64,000 nt of DNA from NCBI RefSeq assembly GCF_000820225.1, contig NZ_CDDK01000040.1, forward strand, positions 86,213-150,212, in the 5' to 3' direction. Positions 28,754-38,118 of the stretch are shown piece by piece (the first letter of the stretch is position 1; each line of letters begins with the position of its first letter). Below the pieces are notes generated by a model that searched no databases, had not been told where the DNA came from, and saw only the letters and a list, made by a program, of their open reading frames with translations. This stretch comes from Aeromonas veronii bv. veronii (lineage in GTDB: Bacteria > Pseudomonadota > Gammaproteobacteria > Enterobacterales > Aeromonadaceae). The position numbers and the translations under genes were made by a program.

Positions 28754-29881
28754 ATGGGACAGCAAAAACCGTTGGGCGGGGCAGGTCTGCGCGGTCAAAG
28801 CGCAGGGGAGACCAGTATCTGCACCGTGGGCAAGAGTGGCACCGGTCTTACCTATCGCGGTTACGACATCAAGGAGCTGGCCGACAGCGCCCAGTTCGAG
28901 GAGGTCGCCTATCTACTGCTCAAGGGTGAGTTGCCCGGTGAGCAGCAGCTTGACGCCTACAAGCGCGAGCTGCGTCGCCTGCGCACCTTGCCCCTGCCGC
29001 TGCTGGAGGTACTGGAGCGGATTCCCGCCGATGCCCACCCCATGGATGTGCTGCGCACCGGCTGCTCCATGCTCGGCGATCTGGAACCGGAAGATGGTTT
29101 CGAGCATGAGCATGAAGTGGCGGATAGGCTGCTGGCTGCCTTTCCGGGCATTCTGATCTACTGGTACAAGTTCAGCCATGAAGGTATTCGTATCGCCCTC
29201 GATACCGACGAAGAGTGTATCGGTGGCCATTTCCTCGCGCTGCTGCACCAGAAGGCGCCGAGCGAGCTGGAGCGCCGGGTGATGCATGTCTCCCTCATCC
29301 TCTACGCCGAGCATGAGTTCAACGCCTCCACCTTTGCGGCGCGGGTCTGCGCCTCGACGCTCTCTGATATGTTCTCCTGCATCACCGCCGCCATCGGTAC
29401 CCTGCGCGGCCCGCTCCATGGCGGTGCCAACGAGGCGGCCATGGCGATGATCGAACATTGGCAAGATGAGACGCAGGCAAGGCGAGAACTGCTGGCCAAG
29501 CTGGCGGCCAAGGAGAAGATCATGGGCTTTGGCCACGCCATCTACCGCACTTCTGATCCGCGTAACGTCATCATCAAGGAGTGGTCGGCCAAGCTCGCCG
29601 AGGCGGTGGGGGATGATCGCCTCTATCGCGTCTCCTGCGAGGCGGAGAAGGTGATGTGGGAAGAAAAAGAGCTCTTTCCCAATGCCGACTTCTTCCACGC
29701 CAGCGCCTATCACTACATGGGGATCCCGACCAAGCTGTTCACCCCCATCTTCGTCTGCTCGCGGGTCACCGGCTGGTGCGCCCACGTGATGGAGCAGCGC
29801 GAGCACAACCGGATCATCCGTCCGAGCGCCGATTATGTCGGCCCGGCGCCCCGTCACTTTGTCTCTCTACAACAACGATAA
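28754..29881 (+). CDS. prpC: 2-methylcitrate synthase PrpC
   Basis: A 375-residue citrate-synthase-fold enzyme condensing propionyl-CoA and oxaloacetate. Catalytic residues are visible: His in [12 protein letters not shown] (~222), His in [14 protein letters not shown] (~261), and Asp in the C-terminal segment [18 protein letters not shown] (~312). [10 protein letters not shown] near the N-terminus is typical of short citrate/methylcitrate synthases. AGGAGG precedes the ATG, which is 10 bp after prpB. Confidence 0.95.
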   Translation: MGQQKPLGGAGLRGQSAGETSICTVGKSGTGLTYRGYDIKELADSAQFEEVAYLLLKGELPGEQQLDAYKRELRRLRTLPLPLLEVLERIPADAHPMDVLRTGCSMLGDLEPEDGFEHEHEVADRLLAAFPGILIYWYKFSHEGIRIALDTDEECIGGHFLALLHQKAPSELERRVMHVSLILYAEHEFNASTFAARVCASTLSDMFSCITAAIGTLRGPLHGGANEAAMAMIEHWQDETQARRELLAKLAAKEKIMGFGHAIYRTSDPRNVIIKEWSAKLAEAVGDDRLYRVSCEAEKVMWEEKELFPNADFFHASAYHYMGIPTKLFTPIFVCSRVTGWCAHVMEQREHNRIIRPSADYVGPAPRHFVSLQQR

Positions 29882-29891
29882 GGAAGTCACG

Positions 29892-31337
29892 ATGTCCGCC
29901 AACGTCGACGTCAACCACAGACCAGACCCTGATCAGGTGCTGGTCGATATTGCCGATTATGTCTGCAACCACCCCATTACCAGTGAGGCTGCCCTCGACA
30001 CTGCCCGCTACTGCCTGATGGACACCCTTGGCTGTGGCCTGCTGGCCCTGCGCTTCCCCGAATGTACCAAACACCTTGGTCCCATCGTACCCGGTACACT
30101 GGTACCCCACGGCGCCCGGGTGCCCGGTACCCAGCTCTGCCTCGATCCAGTCAAGGCGGCCTGGGATATCGGCGCCATCATCCGCTGGCTCGATTACAAC
30201 GACACCTGGCTGGCCGCTGAGTGGGGTCACCCATCCGACAATCTGGGGGGCATTCTGGCCACCGCCGACTGGCTCTCCCGTACTCGCGTCGCCGAGGGCA
30301 AGGCGCCGCTCACCATGGCCGATGTGCTGGTGGCCATGGTCAAAGCCCACGAAATTCAGGGGGTGCTGGCGCTGGAGAACTCCTTCAACCGGGTTGGCCT
30401 CGATCACGTGGTGCTGGTCAAGGTCGCCAGCACCGCCGTGGTGACCCATATGCTGGGTGGCACCCGTGATCAGGTGATCGATGCGGTTTCCCAGGCCTGG
30501 GTCGATGGCCAGAGCCTGCGTACCTACCGTCATGCCCCCAATGCTGGGTCGCGCAAGAGCTGGGCGGCGGGGGATGCCACCTCGCGCGCCGTGCGCCTCG
30601 CCCTTATCACCATGAGCGGCGAGATGGGCTATCCCGGCGTACTGAGCGCGCCCAAGTGGGGCTTCTACGATGTGCTGTTCAAGGGCAACCAGTTCGCCCT
30701 GCATCAGGGGTACGGCAGCTATGTGATGGAAAACGTGCTGTTCAAGATCTCCTATCCCGCCGAGTTCCATGCCCAGACCGCGGTAGAGTGCGCCATGAAG
30801 CTGCATGGGCAGGTGAAGGGACGGCTGGAGGAGATCGACCGTATCGAGCTCACCACCCATGAGTCGGCCATTCGTATCATCAGCAAGGTCGGTGCCCTCA
30901 ACAACCCGGCCGATCGGGATCACTGCCTGCAGTACATGGTGGCGGTGCCTCTCATCTTCGGTCGCCTGATCGCCGAGGATTATGAGGACGATGTTGCCGC
31001 CGATCCCCGCATCGACGCGCTGCGTAGCAAGATGGTGGTGCAGGAGGACAAGCGTTACAGCCGCGAGTATCTGGAGGCAGACAAGCGTTCCATCGCAAAC
31101 GCCATCCAGATCTTCTTCAAGGACGGCACTCACACCGCCAAGGTGGAAGTGGAGTATCCGGTCGGCCATCGTCGCCGTCGGGAGGAGGGGATCCCGCTGC
31201 TGGTGGATAAATTCCAGCACAATCTGGCCACCCGCTTCCCGGCCAAACGGGTCAGCGACATTCTGGCCCTCTGTCAGGATGGGCCGCGCCTTGCCGCCAC
31301 CCCGGTGCACGCCTTTATGGATCTGCTGGTGATCTGA
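29892..31337 (+). CDS. prpD: 2-methylcitrate dehydratase PrpD
   Basis: A 481-residue MmgE/PrpD-family enzyme dehydrating 2-methylcitrate to 2-methyl-cis-aconitate. Family motifs include [35 protein letters not shown] and [11 protein letters not shown]. The ATG at 29892 has AAGGAAG upstream; a 19-codon upstream extension overlaps prpC and is rejected. The E. coli prp operon also has prpE, and others use acnD-prpF. None is next to this cluster, so propionyl-CoA formation and hydration of methylaconitate must be supplied elsewhere. A 526-codon minus frame opposite is a shadow. Confidence 0.94.
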   Translation: MSANVDVNHRPDPDQVLVDIADYVCNHPITSEAALDTARYCLMDTLGCGLLALRFPECTKHLGPIVPGTLVPHGARVPGTQLCLDPVKAAWDIGAIIRWLDYNDTWLAAEWGHPSDNLGGILATADWLSRTRVAEGKAPLTMADVLVAMVKAHEIQGVLALENSFNRVGLDHVVLVKVASTAVVTHMLGGTRDQVIDAVSQAWVDGQSLRTYRHAPNAGSRKSWAAGDATSRAVRLALITMSGEMGYPGVLSAPKWGFYDVLFKGNQFALHQGYGSYVMENVLFKISYPAEFHAQTAVECAMKLHGQVKGRLEEIDRIELTTHESAIRIISKVGALNNPADRDHCLQYMVAVPLIFGRLIAEDYEDDVAADPRIDALRSKMVVQEDKRYSREYLEADKRSIANAIQIFFKDGTHTAKVEVEYPVGHRRRREEGIPLLVDKFQHNLATRFPAKRVSDILALCQDGPRLAATPVHAFMDLLVI

Positions 31338-31381
31338 TCGCTCTTGCATTGGCCAACATATCGGCAAACAGTGATAAACGA

Positions 31382-31410
31382 AAAGCGGGCTCATCGGCCC
31401 GCTTTGTTAT
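31382..31410 (+). terminator. Terminator after prpBCD
   Basis: Stem AAAGCGGGC (31382-31390) / GCCCGCTTT (31397-31405), followed by GTTAT. The AAAA before it could also serve the convergent minus-strand gene. Confidence 0.85.
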
Positions 31411-31436
31411 TCTGGCGGCTTATCCCTCGATAAGCC

Positions 31437-32165
31437 TTACCCCAGCGCACTGCTATCGCCGTTAAAGAGCGCCGTCATGATGGCCGTCTCACGACTGGCG
31501 ATGGTTTCGAGAAACTCGTTGGCACGCCCCATCTGATGACACACCTGATAACCACGCTCGACAAAGGAGAAGAGCTCGCCAAGCCCCGCCAGATGGGCGG
31601 GCCCTGACACCAGCTTGAGGGTCGCCCCCAGCAGCGGCTTTCTCGCCAGTCTGTCCAGCGTCATCCCAAGCTCGCTCACCAACGCAATCTGATGTTCCCG
31701 GCGCGCCTGTTCACCCACGGCACGATAGGCGATGGTGTAATGGTCCGGCGTGATGGGATCAATGCCATCAATGCGCCGCAGCGCCACCACCATCAGATAG
31801 TCCAGCTCTTCGGAGAGGGCATCGAGCTCGATCGCCTGCGCCAGCACCTTGAGACCGGACTCCGGCAACAGCCGCTCAGCGGTCGGCATCACCCGCATCA
31901 CGTCCGCATCGCGGCGGGTACAATCCCCCGGGCCATAGAGATCGGTCAGGAAAAACTCGGCGGCAGGGCCGTAGCGGTCACTCTCCAGCAGATCTCGATG
32001 GGTTCGTCCCAACCGGTCGGCCTGCCACTGGCGTAGCCGATCCCGATCCTGCTGATCTTCCGGGTGGGCACGCATCTGCTCGCGCAAGGCTGCAACCCGC
32101 TTGAGCTGGCGGTATAGCCGACCCAGGGTGCTATCGTCGTCGTGGGCATGTTCTTGATGCGTCAT
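31437..32165 (-). CDS. FFLEELY-motif protein
   Basis: A 242-residue soluble, helix-rich protein. The segment AEFFLTDLYGPGDCTRRDADVMRV (around residues 68-91) corresponds to the FFLEELY motif that names an otherwise uncharacterised proteobacterial family; here it reads FFLTDLY. The N-terminus is acidic and His-rich, and the rest is predicted alpha-helical. No enzyme motif is visible. It is divergent from the PHA-system gene (259 bp) and is the first gene of the lipid-storage region, so a lipid or PHA link is plausible but only by location. Confidence 0.75.
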   Translation of the reverse strand: MTHQEHAHDDDSTLGRLYRQLKRVAALREQMRAHPEDQQDRDRLRQWQADRLGRTHRDLLESDRYGPAAEFFLTDLYGPGDCTRRDADVMRVMPTAERLLPESGLKVLAQAIELDALSEELDYLMVVALRRIDGIDPITPDHYTIAYRAVGEQARREHQIALVSELGMTLDRLARKPLLGATLKLVSGPAHLAGLGELFSFVERGYQVCHQMGRANEFLETIASRETAIMTALFNGDSSALG

Positions 32166-32424
32166 CTACAGCTCTCTGGCCTTGGGCCCATTGATGGGGA
32201 TTGGGTGATACGAAGATACAAGTGAATGAAAAACAAGCAGCTTTTGCTGAAGGTCCCGTGACAAGTGTAGCGCGCACGGGGGAGGGAATAAATGCCATGT
32301 CCCGCTGATGGCCTGCATCCCTCTCGACTCTGTTAAGTGAGTCCCATTTATGTGAACCATCCTTTCATTTGTTGTGAACATGTGTTTAATATCAATAACT
32401 AACTTATGACCCAGAGTAACGACC

Positions 32425-32757
32425 ATGTTCTTCAACTCGCTCGCTGGCAGCAGCGCACTCTCTATCATTCAGATCAGCCGTCAGCATCCGCTGGGACTGG
32501 CCGCCGCCCGGATCGCGGCCGAAGCCATCGCTGCGGACATGAGCGAGAGCTATCAACTCGATTGCGAATGGGCGGATGAAGAGGAGACCGAGCTACGCTT
32601 TCGCGGCTCAGGGGTACATGGCACTCTCACCCTGGACGAAGATACCCTGGAACTGGAAGTGCATCTTGGTTTGATGCTGTTGCCGGTACGCAGCGTACTG
32701 GAGCAAGAGATCCTCGATTATGTCGACAATCGCTTACCTTGCCCCAAACGTATTTGA
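32425..32757 (+). CDS. Polyhydroxyalkanoic acid system family protein
   Basis: A 110-residue protein with IIQISRQHPLGLAAARIAAEAIAADM near residue 15, followed by a beta-rich part (LDCEWADEEETELRFRGSGVHGTLTLDEDTLEL, seen in pieces) and a helical tail. This layout fits the small protein family annotated as polyhydroxyalkanoic acid system protein, found near PHA genes. Its biochemical function is not established. It lies upstream of the wax ester synthase-like gene in the same direction, 255 bp apart, so it probably has a separate promoter. Confidence 0.75.
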   Translation: MFFNSLAGSSALSIIQISRQHPLGLAAARIAAEAIAADMSESYQLDCEWADEEETELRFRGSGVHGTLTLDEDTLELEVHLGLMLLPVRSVLEQEILDYVDNRLPCPKRI

Positions 32758-33012
32758 AACTCTTCGTTGCACTGGTTTTAAATAAACCAGCTGTAAAAGA
32801 TGGCTGTTTGAAATAAGTTGGCAAGCCATATGGTTTGTCAGATTTATTATCCGGCGAGGTCTCGATTCTATTTTGTAAGTAATATTTCATCTTTATTTCA
32901 TATTTCGAGTCGGCACTCATTAAAGTCATTCTGATTGCATCAAGCCTTCATCCGGATATGAGGGCAGAAGCAATTTGCCGCCTCGATAAATTCATTTTGT
33001 AGGGAAACAACC

Positions 33013-34443
33013 ATGCCACTGAGTGAATTTATCTCCTGCGTCGATACCGCCTGGTTACGCATGGACAGACCCAACAACCTGATGCAGATCATCGGTGTCC
33101 TGATGTTTGAAGGAGAGCTTGATGAAGCGCGTCTGCGGGCCGGATTGCGCCACACCATTTCGGTGCAACCCCGCTTCCACCAGCGGGCCGTGCTGGAGGG
33201 GGGCTCCTACTACTGGCGCCATGATCCAGATTTCGATCTCGATCAGCACCTCAAGCGAGTGATCCTGCCGGGTGAAGCGGGCAAGCTGGAGCTGGAGAAG
33301 CTGGTGGCCGATCTCGCCTCGACGCCGCTCAACCACCAGCGCCCCCTGTGGGATATGCACCTGACCGACACGTCGCTGGGTGGGCAAGCGCTGGTGGTGC
33401 GCATTCACCACGCTATGGGCGATGGCTTCTCGCTGGTGCGAGCCATGCTGACCATGATGGATAACACACCGGAAGGGGCGCCGCGACCACCGTCACCGGA
33501 GCCACTGGATGACAGCGATGACGAGGATGAGGAGGATTGCCACCAGGGCAGCCGTCTGGTGCGAGCCGGTCTCAAGCTGACCGGTAGCCTCTGGTCCAAA
33601 TATGTCGAAGTGGTCACCCATCCCACCAAGGCGGTGGATTACCTCAAGACCGGGCGGGATGTGGCGAGCGAGCTGTGCAATATCGCCACCCTCGGTGATG
33701 ACTCTCCCTGCCGCCTGCGGGGCAAGACCACCAGCACCAAGCGGGTAGCCTGGTCGGAGCAAATTGATCTGCCGGATATCAAGGCAGTGGGCAAGGTACT
33801 GGGCTGCTCGGTCAACGATCTGCTGATCGCTGCCACCGCAGGGGCGTTTCGCCACTACCTGCAGGAGAAGGGGGATGATGCCAACAAGGTCAAGATACGC
33901 GCCCTGGTGCCAGTCAATATGCGTGCACCGGACGATGAGGGGGCACTTGGCAACCGCTTCGGGCTGGTGGCCCTGGACTTGCCACTGGATGTTGAACACC
34001 CGTTGCAGCGGCTCTATACCGTGCGTGACCGGATGCAGGCGCTGCGCACCTCACTGCAACCCGTGGTGGTGCTCAACCTGTTACATGCCCTTGGCATGGC
34101 CCCCAATGCGGTGCAGCAGCAGGCCGTCGAGCTGCTCACGGCCAAGGCCAGTGCAGTGATCACCAATGTGCCCGGCCCGCAGCAGACCCTCTATCTGGCT
34201 GGAGCAAAATTGCGTCAGCCGCTGTTCTGGGTGCCGCAATCGGGGGATATCGGCGTCGGCGTCTCCATCCTCTCTTACGATCACAAGGTGCAGCTGGGTC
34301 TTATCACCGACAAGAAGCTGGTACCGGACCCGGATCGGGTGGTCGAGCGGTTTGCGGTGGAGTTCGAGCAACTGCTGTTGCTGGTGCTGATGGAGCCAGA
34401 GCTACTGTTTGACCCCAACGGACTGGATGCGCTGCTCGGTTGA
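33013..34443 (+). CDS. Wax ester synthase / diacylglycerol acyltransferase (WS/DGAT)
   Basis: A 476-residue bifunctional O-acyltransferase of the bacterial WS/DGAT family. It esterifies acyl-CoA to fatty alcohols (wax esters) or diacylglycerol (triacylglycerol). The active-site motif HHAMGDG is at residues 132-138, the N-terminal DTAWLRMDRPNNLMQI matches the family, and the C-terminal domain has NVPGPQQTLYLAGAKL. A run of acidic residues (DDSDDEDEEDC) near residue 170 is an unusual linker. AGGGA precedes the ATG at 33013. With the acyl-CoA reductase, lipase, patatin and phasin genes nearby, it points to neutral-lipid metabolism. Confidence 0.92.
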   Translation: MPLSEFISCVDTAWLRMDRPNNLMQIIGVLMFEGELDEARLRAGLRHTISVQPRFHQRAVLEGGSYYWRHDPDFDLDQHLKRVILPGEAGKLELEKLVADLASTPLNHQRPLWDMHLTDTSLGGQALVVRIHHAMGDGFSLVRAMLTMMDNTPEGAPRPPSPEPLDDSDDEDEEDCHQGSRLVRAGLKLTGSLWSKYVEVVTHPTKAVDYLKTGRDVASELCNIATLGDDSPCRLRGKTTSTKRVAWSEQIDLPDIKAVGKVLGCSVNDLLIAATAGAFRHYLQEKGDDANKVKIRALVPVNMRAPDDEGALGNRFGLVALDLPLDVEHPLQRLYTVRDRMQALRTSLQPVVVLNLLHALGMAPNAVQQQAVELLTAKASAVITNVPGPQQTLYLAGAKLRQPLFWVPQSGDIGVGVSILSYDHKVQLGLITDKKLVPDPDRVVERFAVEFEQLLLLVLMEPELLFDPNGLDALLG

Positions 34444-34498
34444 GCGTGCACTTGAGCGACCGGTGACGGCATAGCCAACCGGTCAGCTCCCATCATAA

Positions 34499-34533
34499 AA
34501 GAGGCCAACCCGCGGGTTGGCCTCTTGTTTTAC
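34499..34533. terminator. Bidirectional terminator between WS/DGAT and TPR gene
   Basis: Exceptionally strong perfect stem AAGAGGCCAACCCG (34499-34512) / CGGGTTGGCCTCTT (34513-34526), flanked by AAA before it and GTTTTA after it. It serves the two convergent genes. Confidence 0.9.
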
Positions 34534-34558
34534 TACCTCTTAGTGGCAGGAGTGGCGG

Positions 34559-35347
34559 TTAATCCTCCAGCTCTTCCCGCGCCGCCTCCACATCGAGGCG
34601 CTCCATGGCATCCATCGGTTCGCACTCGGCCGCTTCGGCATAGAGGGCTTCGGCCACTTTCAGGCGGCTCTTGCCGTGCAGCATCACTTGAGCGTTGGCG
34701 TACTCCATGCGGGCGATAGCCGATTCTGGGATCAGCGCCAGCGCCTCCTTGAAGTGACGCTCGGACTCTTCCTTCTTGGCACCATAGGTGAGGCCGCCGA
34801 TCATGGCCCCCAGCTTGTCGACGATCTCCGCGTGCCAGGCGCCAAAGGCGATATGGGCCTCGGCGTGATCTGGCGCCAGCTCCAGCGCCTTCTCAAGACT
34901 TGCCTTGATCTTGTCACCAATTCCTTGCGAGAGGGCCTTGGAGATGGAAATGACCTGGCTGTAGCGACCGAGTGCCAGCGCGTGGAAATACCAGGCGTTG
35001 GCGTTCTTGGGCTGACGCTTTTGCAGCTTCTCGGCATGGCTGGCCGCCCGCTCGAAGGCGGCGCGCTTGGCATACTTGTCCTCCAGCAGATAGCTGGCGT
35101 GGATCACTAGCGCCTTGTTTGCCACATTGAGGCCCGCCTCACCGGCCGCTTCGCCAAGAGCGACGGCCCGGGCAAAATCCCCGGCATGATAGGCCCGCCA
35201 GGCATCCTGTACCTGCTCATCCTCGGGCCAGGGTTCGGCATCCCCCTGATGGAGACGATCCCAGTTGTCCGCCAGCTTCTGGCCAGCATACTCATAGGCC
35301 GCATCCACGTAGGGGAAGGGGACAAATTCGAGTTGTGAAGTGGTCAT
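34559..35347 (-). CDS. TPR-repeat protein
   Basis: A 262-residue protein built of tetratricopeptide-like helix pairs (for example NAWYFHALALGRYSQ, ASLEKALELAPDHAEAHIAFG, HFKEALALIPESAIARMEYA). It has no signal peptide or membrane segment, so it is likely cytosolic and a scaffold for protein contacts. The start at 35347 (MTTSQLEFVPF) is chosen; 26 upstream in-frame residues lack support. It is third in a minus-strand group patatin-tetR-TPR, 25 bp after tetR. Function unknown; a role in assembling the lipid-granule machinery is a guess from context. Confidence 0.75.
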   Translation of the reverse strand: MTTSQLEFVPFPYVDAAYEYAGQKLADNWDRLHQGDAEPWPEDEQVQDAWRAYHAGDFARAVALGEAAGEAGLNVANKALVIHASYLLEDKYAKRAAFERAASHAEKLQKRQPKNANAWYFHALALGRYSQVISISKALSQGIGDKIKASLEKALELAPDHAEAHIAFGAWHAEIVDKLGAMIGGLTYGAKKEESERHFKEALALIPESAIARMEYANAQVMLHGKSRLKVAEALYAEAAECEPMDAMERLDVEAAREELED

Positions 35348-35372
35348 GCTTGTTCTCCCTGTAGCATGTGAA

Positions 35373-36014
35373 TCAAACCTTGTCGGTGTAGTGATGGGCG
35401 AGGGCGCCCAGATGAGCGCGGGCATCGGCCCGCAAATAGGGTGCGACCAGCTGCATCACCTGAAAGACGCCGAGGGCGATATCGGCGTCCACCTTGGGGT
35501 GCAGTGCCCGCTGGTAAGAGATCCAGAATGTGCCCACCAGCGCCACATTGGCCGCCAGCGTGCGCATCTGTTGCGTCGTGCCCTCCATCAGCCCGACCGT
35601 TTGCAGATGATTGCAAATGGCGATGGCGGTCTGCTCCTTGCGGCGCAGCAGGGCGGAAAAGCGCTGTTCCACCTGATGATAACCACTCATCAGGGTCGCG
35701 ATATCGTAGTAGAGGAAACGGTACTGCCAGATGGCTTCAAACATCAGGTGGAGAAAGAGCCAGATATCTTCTGGCTCATCGGACGGGGTGCTGACCGCCT
35801 CCAGCAGGCGATCCATCTGCTGTTCAAATTCGCAGAACAGGGCGTTGACGATCTCCTCCTTGTTGTGGAAGTGGTAGTAGAGATTGCCCTGGCTGATCTC
35901 CATCTCGGCCGCAATGGCCGAGGTGGTGACGCTGGGTTCCCCTTGTCGATTGAAGCAGGCGAGGGCAGTGGTCAGGATCCGCTCCCGGGTACGGCGTTTG
36001 GGTTTGCGATCCAT
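35373..36014 (-). CDS. TetR-family regulator of the lipid locus
   Basis: A 213-residue repressor-type protein. The N-terminal helix-turn-helix is RERILTTALACFNRQG...SVTTSAIAAEMEISQGNLYYHFHNKEEI (residues ~9-57, quoted in parts). The C-terminal helical domain would bind ligand and dimerise. In sequence style it resembles regulators found with PHA or fatty-acid genes. It starts 1 bp after the patatin stop, so the two are translationally coupled, and it probably controls the surrounding lipid genes. No clear operator was identified. Confidence 0.88.
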   Translation of the reverse strand: MDRKPKRRTRERILTTALACFNRQGEPSVTTSAIAAEMEISQGNLYYHFHNKEEIVNALFCEFEQQMDRLLEAVSTPSDEPEDIWLFLHLMFEAIWQYRFLYYDIATLMSGYHQVEQRFSALLRRKEQTAIAICNHLQTVGLMEGTTQQMRTLAANVALVGTFWISYQRALHPKVDADIALGVFQVMQLVAPYLRADARAHLGALAHHYTDKV

Positions 36015-36015
36015 G

Positions 36016-37203
36016 CTACTCCTTTGGTGATGAACGGCGCACGCCGTGGCGATAGCGTTTGGCAAGCCAGTGCTGCAGCAGCTCCAGCGACTTGTCGAGG
36101 GCGGCAACCGAGCCAATGCCGGGGGCCAGCAGGGTGCGATCTTCATCGGCCAGCGCGGCCAGATTGAGCTCGAGGCCATGCTTGGCCAGCACCGGCGCCA
36201 GCTCGTCACGACGCTGCCAGAGATCGCGGCGGGTATGCTGGTAAGCGTGCTCGCAGAGACGGCGGCGATCCCGGTAACTGAACACATTGGTGAAGAACAT
36301 CTCGCCATCGGCAGAAGAGGGCTCAAACAGCAGGGCGTCGGCGTCGGGATATTGGTGCTTGTAGCGATCCATCCCCACATGCATGCGGGAGTGGATGATG
36401 GCGCGAAAAGTCTGGGCCAGCACCACCGGCAGACCGCTGTCCACCAGATTGGTCGGGGTGCCGTCGGCCATGTCCGCATCATAGGGCACCAGCGGATTGA
36501 TGCAGAACACCAGATCCGCCCCCTCTTCCAGCGCTACCGAAGCGTGCAGAGTCTTGATCAGCGCCCCGTCCACATAGTAACGACCGTTGATCAATGAAGG
36601 GGGAAAGAGGCCGGGCAGGGCGGCTGACGCCTGTACCGCCGCCGAGATGGGCACGTCATCGAGCCCCAGGCTGCCGAAGGCGACCGGATGACCGGTGTCG
36701 AGTTCGGTAGCTACCACAAACAGTCGACTGCGCAGCTGGCGAAAATCATTGCTGCGGCCGGGACGAGAGAAAAACTGGGTCAGGGTACGATCCACCCCGC
36801 GATTGTCGAACAGTCCGGTCGGAATGGCCTTGGAGAGTCCCTGCAGCGATTCAAACAGGCTGCGCTTCCAGGGCGCCGCCAGATAGTAGGTCAGGCTCTG
36901 CCACGCCAGTGGCGGGATCGAGGTCAGGCGGTCGGCATATTCACGAAAGGCGGGTCGCAGCAAGGTGGCCGGGTCAAACATCTCCCCCGAGTCATCGCTG
37001 AGCAGGATCCGCACCAGCTTAGCCGGCGAGATGCCGTTGGCCAGCGCCGACGCCACCACGGCCCCCGAACTGACGCCGACATAGATATCGGCATGGTCAA
37101 GGCGCAGGCCGTTGATGCTGTCAGAGAGGGCAGCGCAGGCACCGATCTCGTAGATGCCGCCGAGCGGCCCGCCGCCAGCAAGGGCAATTGCGATGGTACT
37201 CAT
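36016..37203 (-). CDS. Patatin-like phospholipase
   Basis: A 395-residue serine hydrolase of the patatin family. The glycine-rich oxyanion loop is ALAGGGPLGGIYEIGA (residues ~8-23). The nucleophile is Ser45 in VGVSSGAVVAS, and the dyad Asp212 lies in YYVDGALIK. No secretion signal is visible, which suggests an intracellular lipase or phospholipase. Likely substrates are neutral lipids, acyl esters or phospholipids. First gene of the patatin-tetR-TPR group, 94 bp downstream of the phasin gene on the same strand. Confidence 0.9.
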   Translation of the reverse strand: MSTIAIALAGGGPLGGIYEIGACAALSDSINGLRLDHADIYVGVSSGAVVASALANGISPAKLVRILLSDDSGEMFDPATLLRPAFREYADRLTSIPPLAWQSLTYYLAAPWKRSLFESLQGLSKAIPTGLFDNRGVDRTLTQFFSRPGRSNDFRQLRSRLFVVATELDTGHPVAFGSLGLDDVPISAAVQASAALPGLFPPSLINGRYYVDGALIKTLHASVALEEGADLVFCINPLVPYDADMADGTPTNLVDSGLPVVLAQTFRAIIHSRMHVGMDRYKHQYPDADALLFEPSSADGEMFFTNVFSYRDRRRLCEHAYQHTRRDLWQRRDELAPVLAKHGLELNLAALADEDRTLLAPGIGSVAALDKSLELLQHWLAKRYRHGVRRSSPKE

Positions 37204-37297
37204 AGCGTCGCCTCTCTATCCATGACATTCACCATGACAAGACCGGCCCAGCGCAGGGCATGGGCCGGTATCAATCACCTTCCGCCACCACGAGGGA

Positions 37298-37870
37298 TCA
37301 GGGCAGGACGCTCTCTGCTTTGGCCTTCACCTCTTTCACCGCGTCTTCGGCGGCGGAGAGGAGATCGGCGGCCTGCTCAACCACGGCCTCTTTGGCCTTG
37401 GCTACCGGTGCCTTCTTTACCGGAGGCTTGCGGGCAGCGGGCTTTTTGGCGGCAGCCGGTTTGGCTTCAGCGGCAGGAGCCTCCTCTTCCTGCGCATCCA
37501 GCAGTTGCTGGACCACGTCGGTCAGCTCGGCCATGCGCTTGGAGAGCTTATCGATATCCTTGCGGGTCGGAATGCCGAGGCTGGCCACAGCGCGGGCCAC
37601 GCGATCTTCAAACACCTGCTCCAGACGGCCCCAGGTATTGGCGGTCTTGTCGGTCACAGCGGCAATCTTCTCATCTGCGCTCTGACGGGTTTTGGCCTGC
37701 AATGCTTCCCCTTCCTGCACGAGGGCTTCAAAGATCTTGCCACCCTCTTCCTGCGCCTTGGCATAGGCACCCAGACCCGCCAACCAGATCTGCTGGGTGG
37801 ACTCCTTGATGGTGGAGGTGAGTTGGTTGTCGGTCACTGACCCTGCCAGCGCTTTCAATTTCTTAGCCAT
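37298..37870 (-). CDS. Phasin-family granule protein
   Basis: A 190-residue protein with an amphipathic helical phasin domain (residues ~15-125, IKESTQQIWLAGLGAYAKAQEEG and QVFEDRVARAVASLGIPTRKD). An Ala/Lys/Pro-rich tail (AAAKKPAARKPPVKKAP) follows, like the DNA-binding tail of PhaF/PhaI-type phasins. It would coat PHA or lipid inclusions and may tether them to the nucleoid. The start at 37870 is chosen because MAKKLKALAG begins the family domain and AAGGAGAA precedes it. It is divergent from the acyl-CoA reductase gene. Confidence 0.85.
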   Translation of the reverse strand: MAKKLKALAGSVTDNQLTSTIKESTQQIWLAGLGAYAKAQEEGGKIFEALVQEGEALQAKTRQSADEKIAAVTDKTANTWGRLEQVFEDRVARAVASLGIPTRKDIDKLSKRMAELTDVVQQLLDAQEEEAPAAEAKPAAAKKPAARKPPVKKAPVAKAKEAVVEQAADLLSAAEDAVKEVKAKAESVLP

Positions 37871-38118
37871 GATCTTCTCCTTGAATAACGACAGATAAAT
37901 GTAATGGCGACAACGAAACTGCAATCGGGTTGTGGCATTACTGATTTTTCAACTTCAGTCTAGGGAGAAAAAATAGAGGGTTCTACCTAATAACGGAACA
38001 GGCACACCACCGAAATTAGGGTTTGCTCACGAACCGACAATCAAATTGCGGATTCCCATATGAATCGTGATATATCTAACAACCTAGTAACACCCTAATC
38101 AGTAGCAGGATTCTCTTT

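Noticed and set aside
29814-31394. 526-codon minus-strand frame opposite prpD
   Set aside because: prpD is unmistakable on the plus strand; the antisense frame is a product of GC-rich codon bias.
35373-36482. 369-codon reading of the TetR gene including a long N-terminal extension
   Set aside because: The extension overlaps the patatin gene in another frame; the helix-turn-helix protein starts naturally at 36014.
37242-37269. Hairpin ACCGGCCCA/TGGGCCGGT between phasin and patatin genes as a terminator
   Set aside because: Good stem but no U-run on either strand; it may only reduce read-through, so it is not listed.
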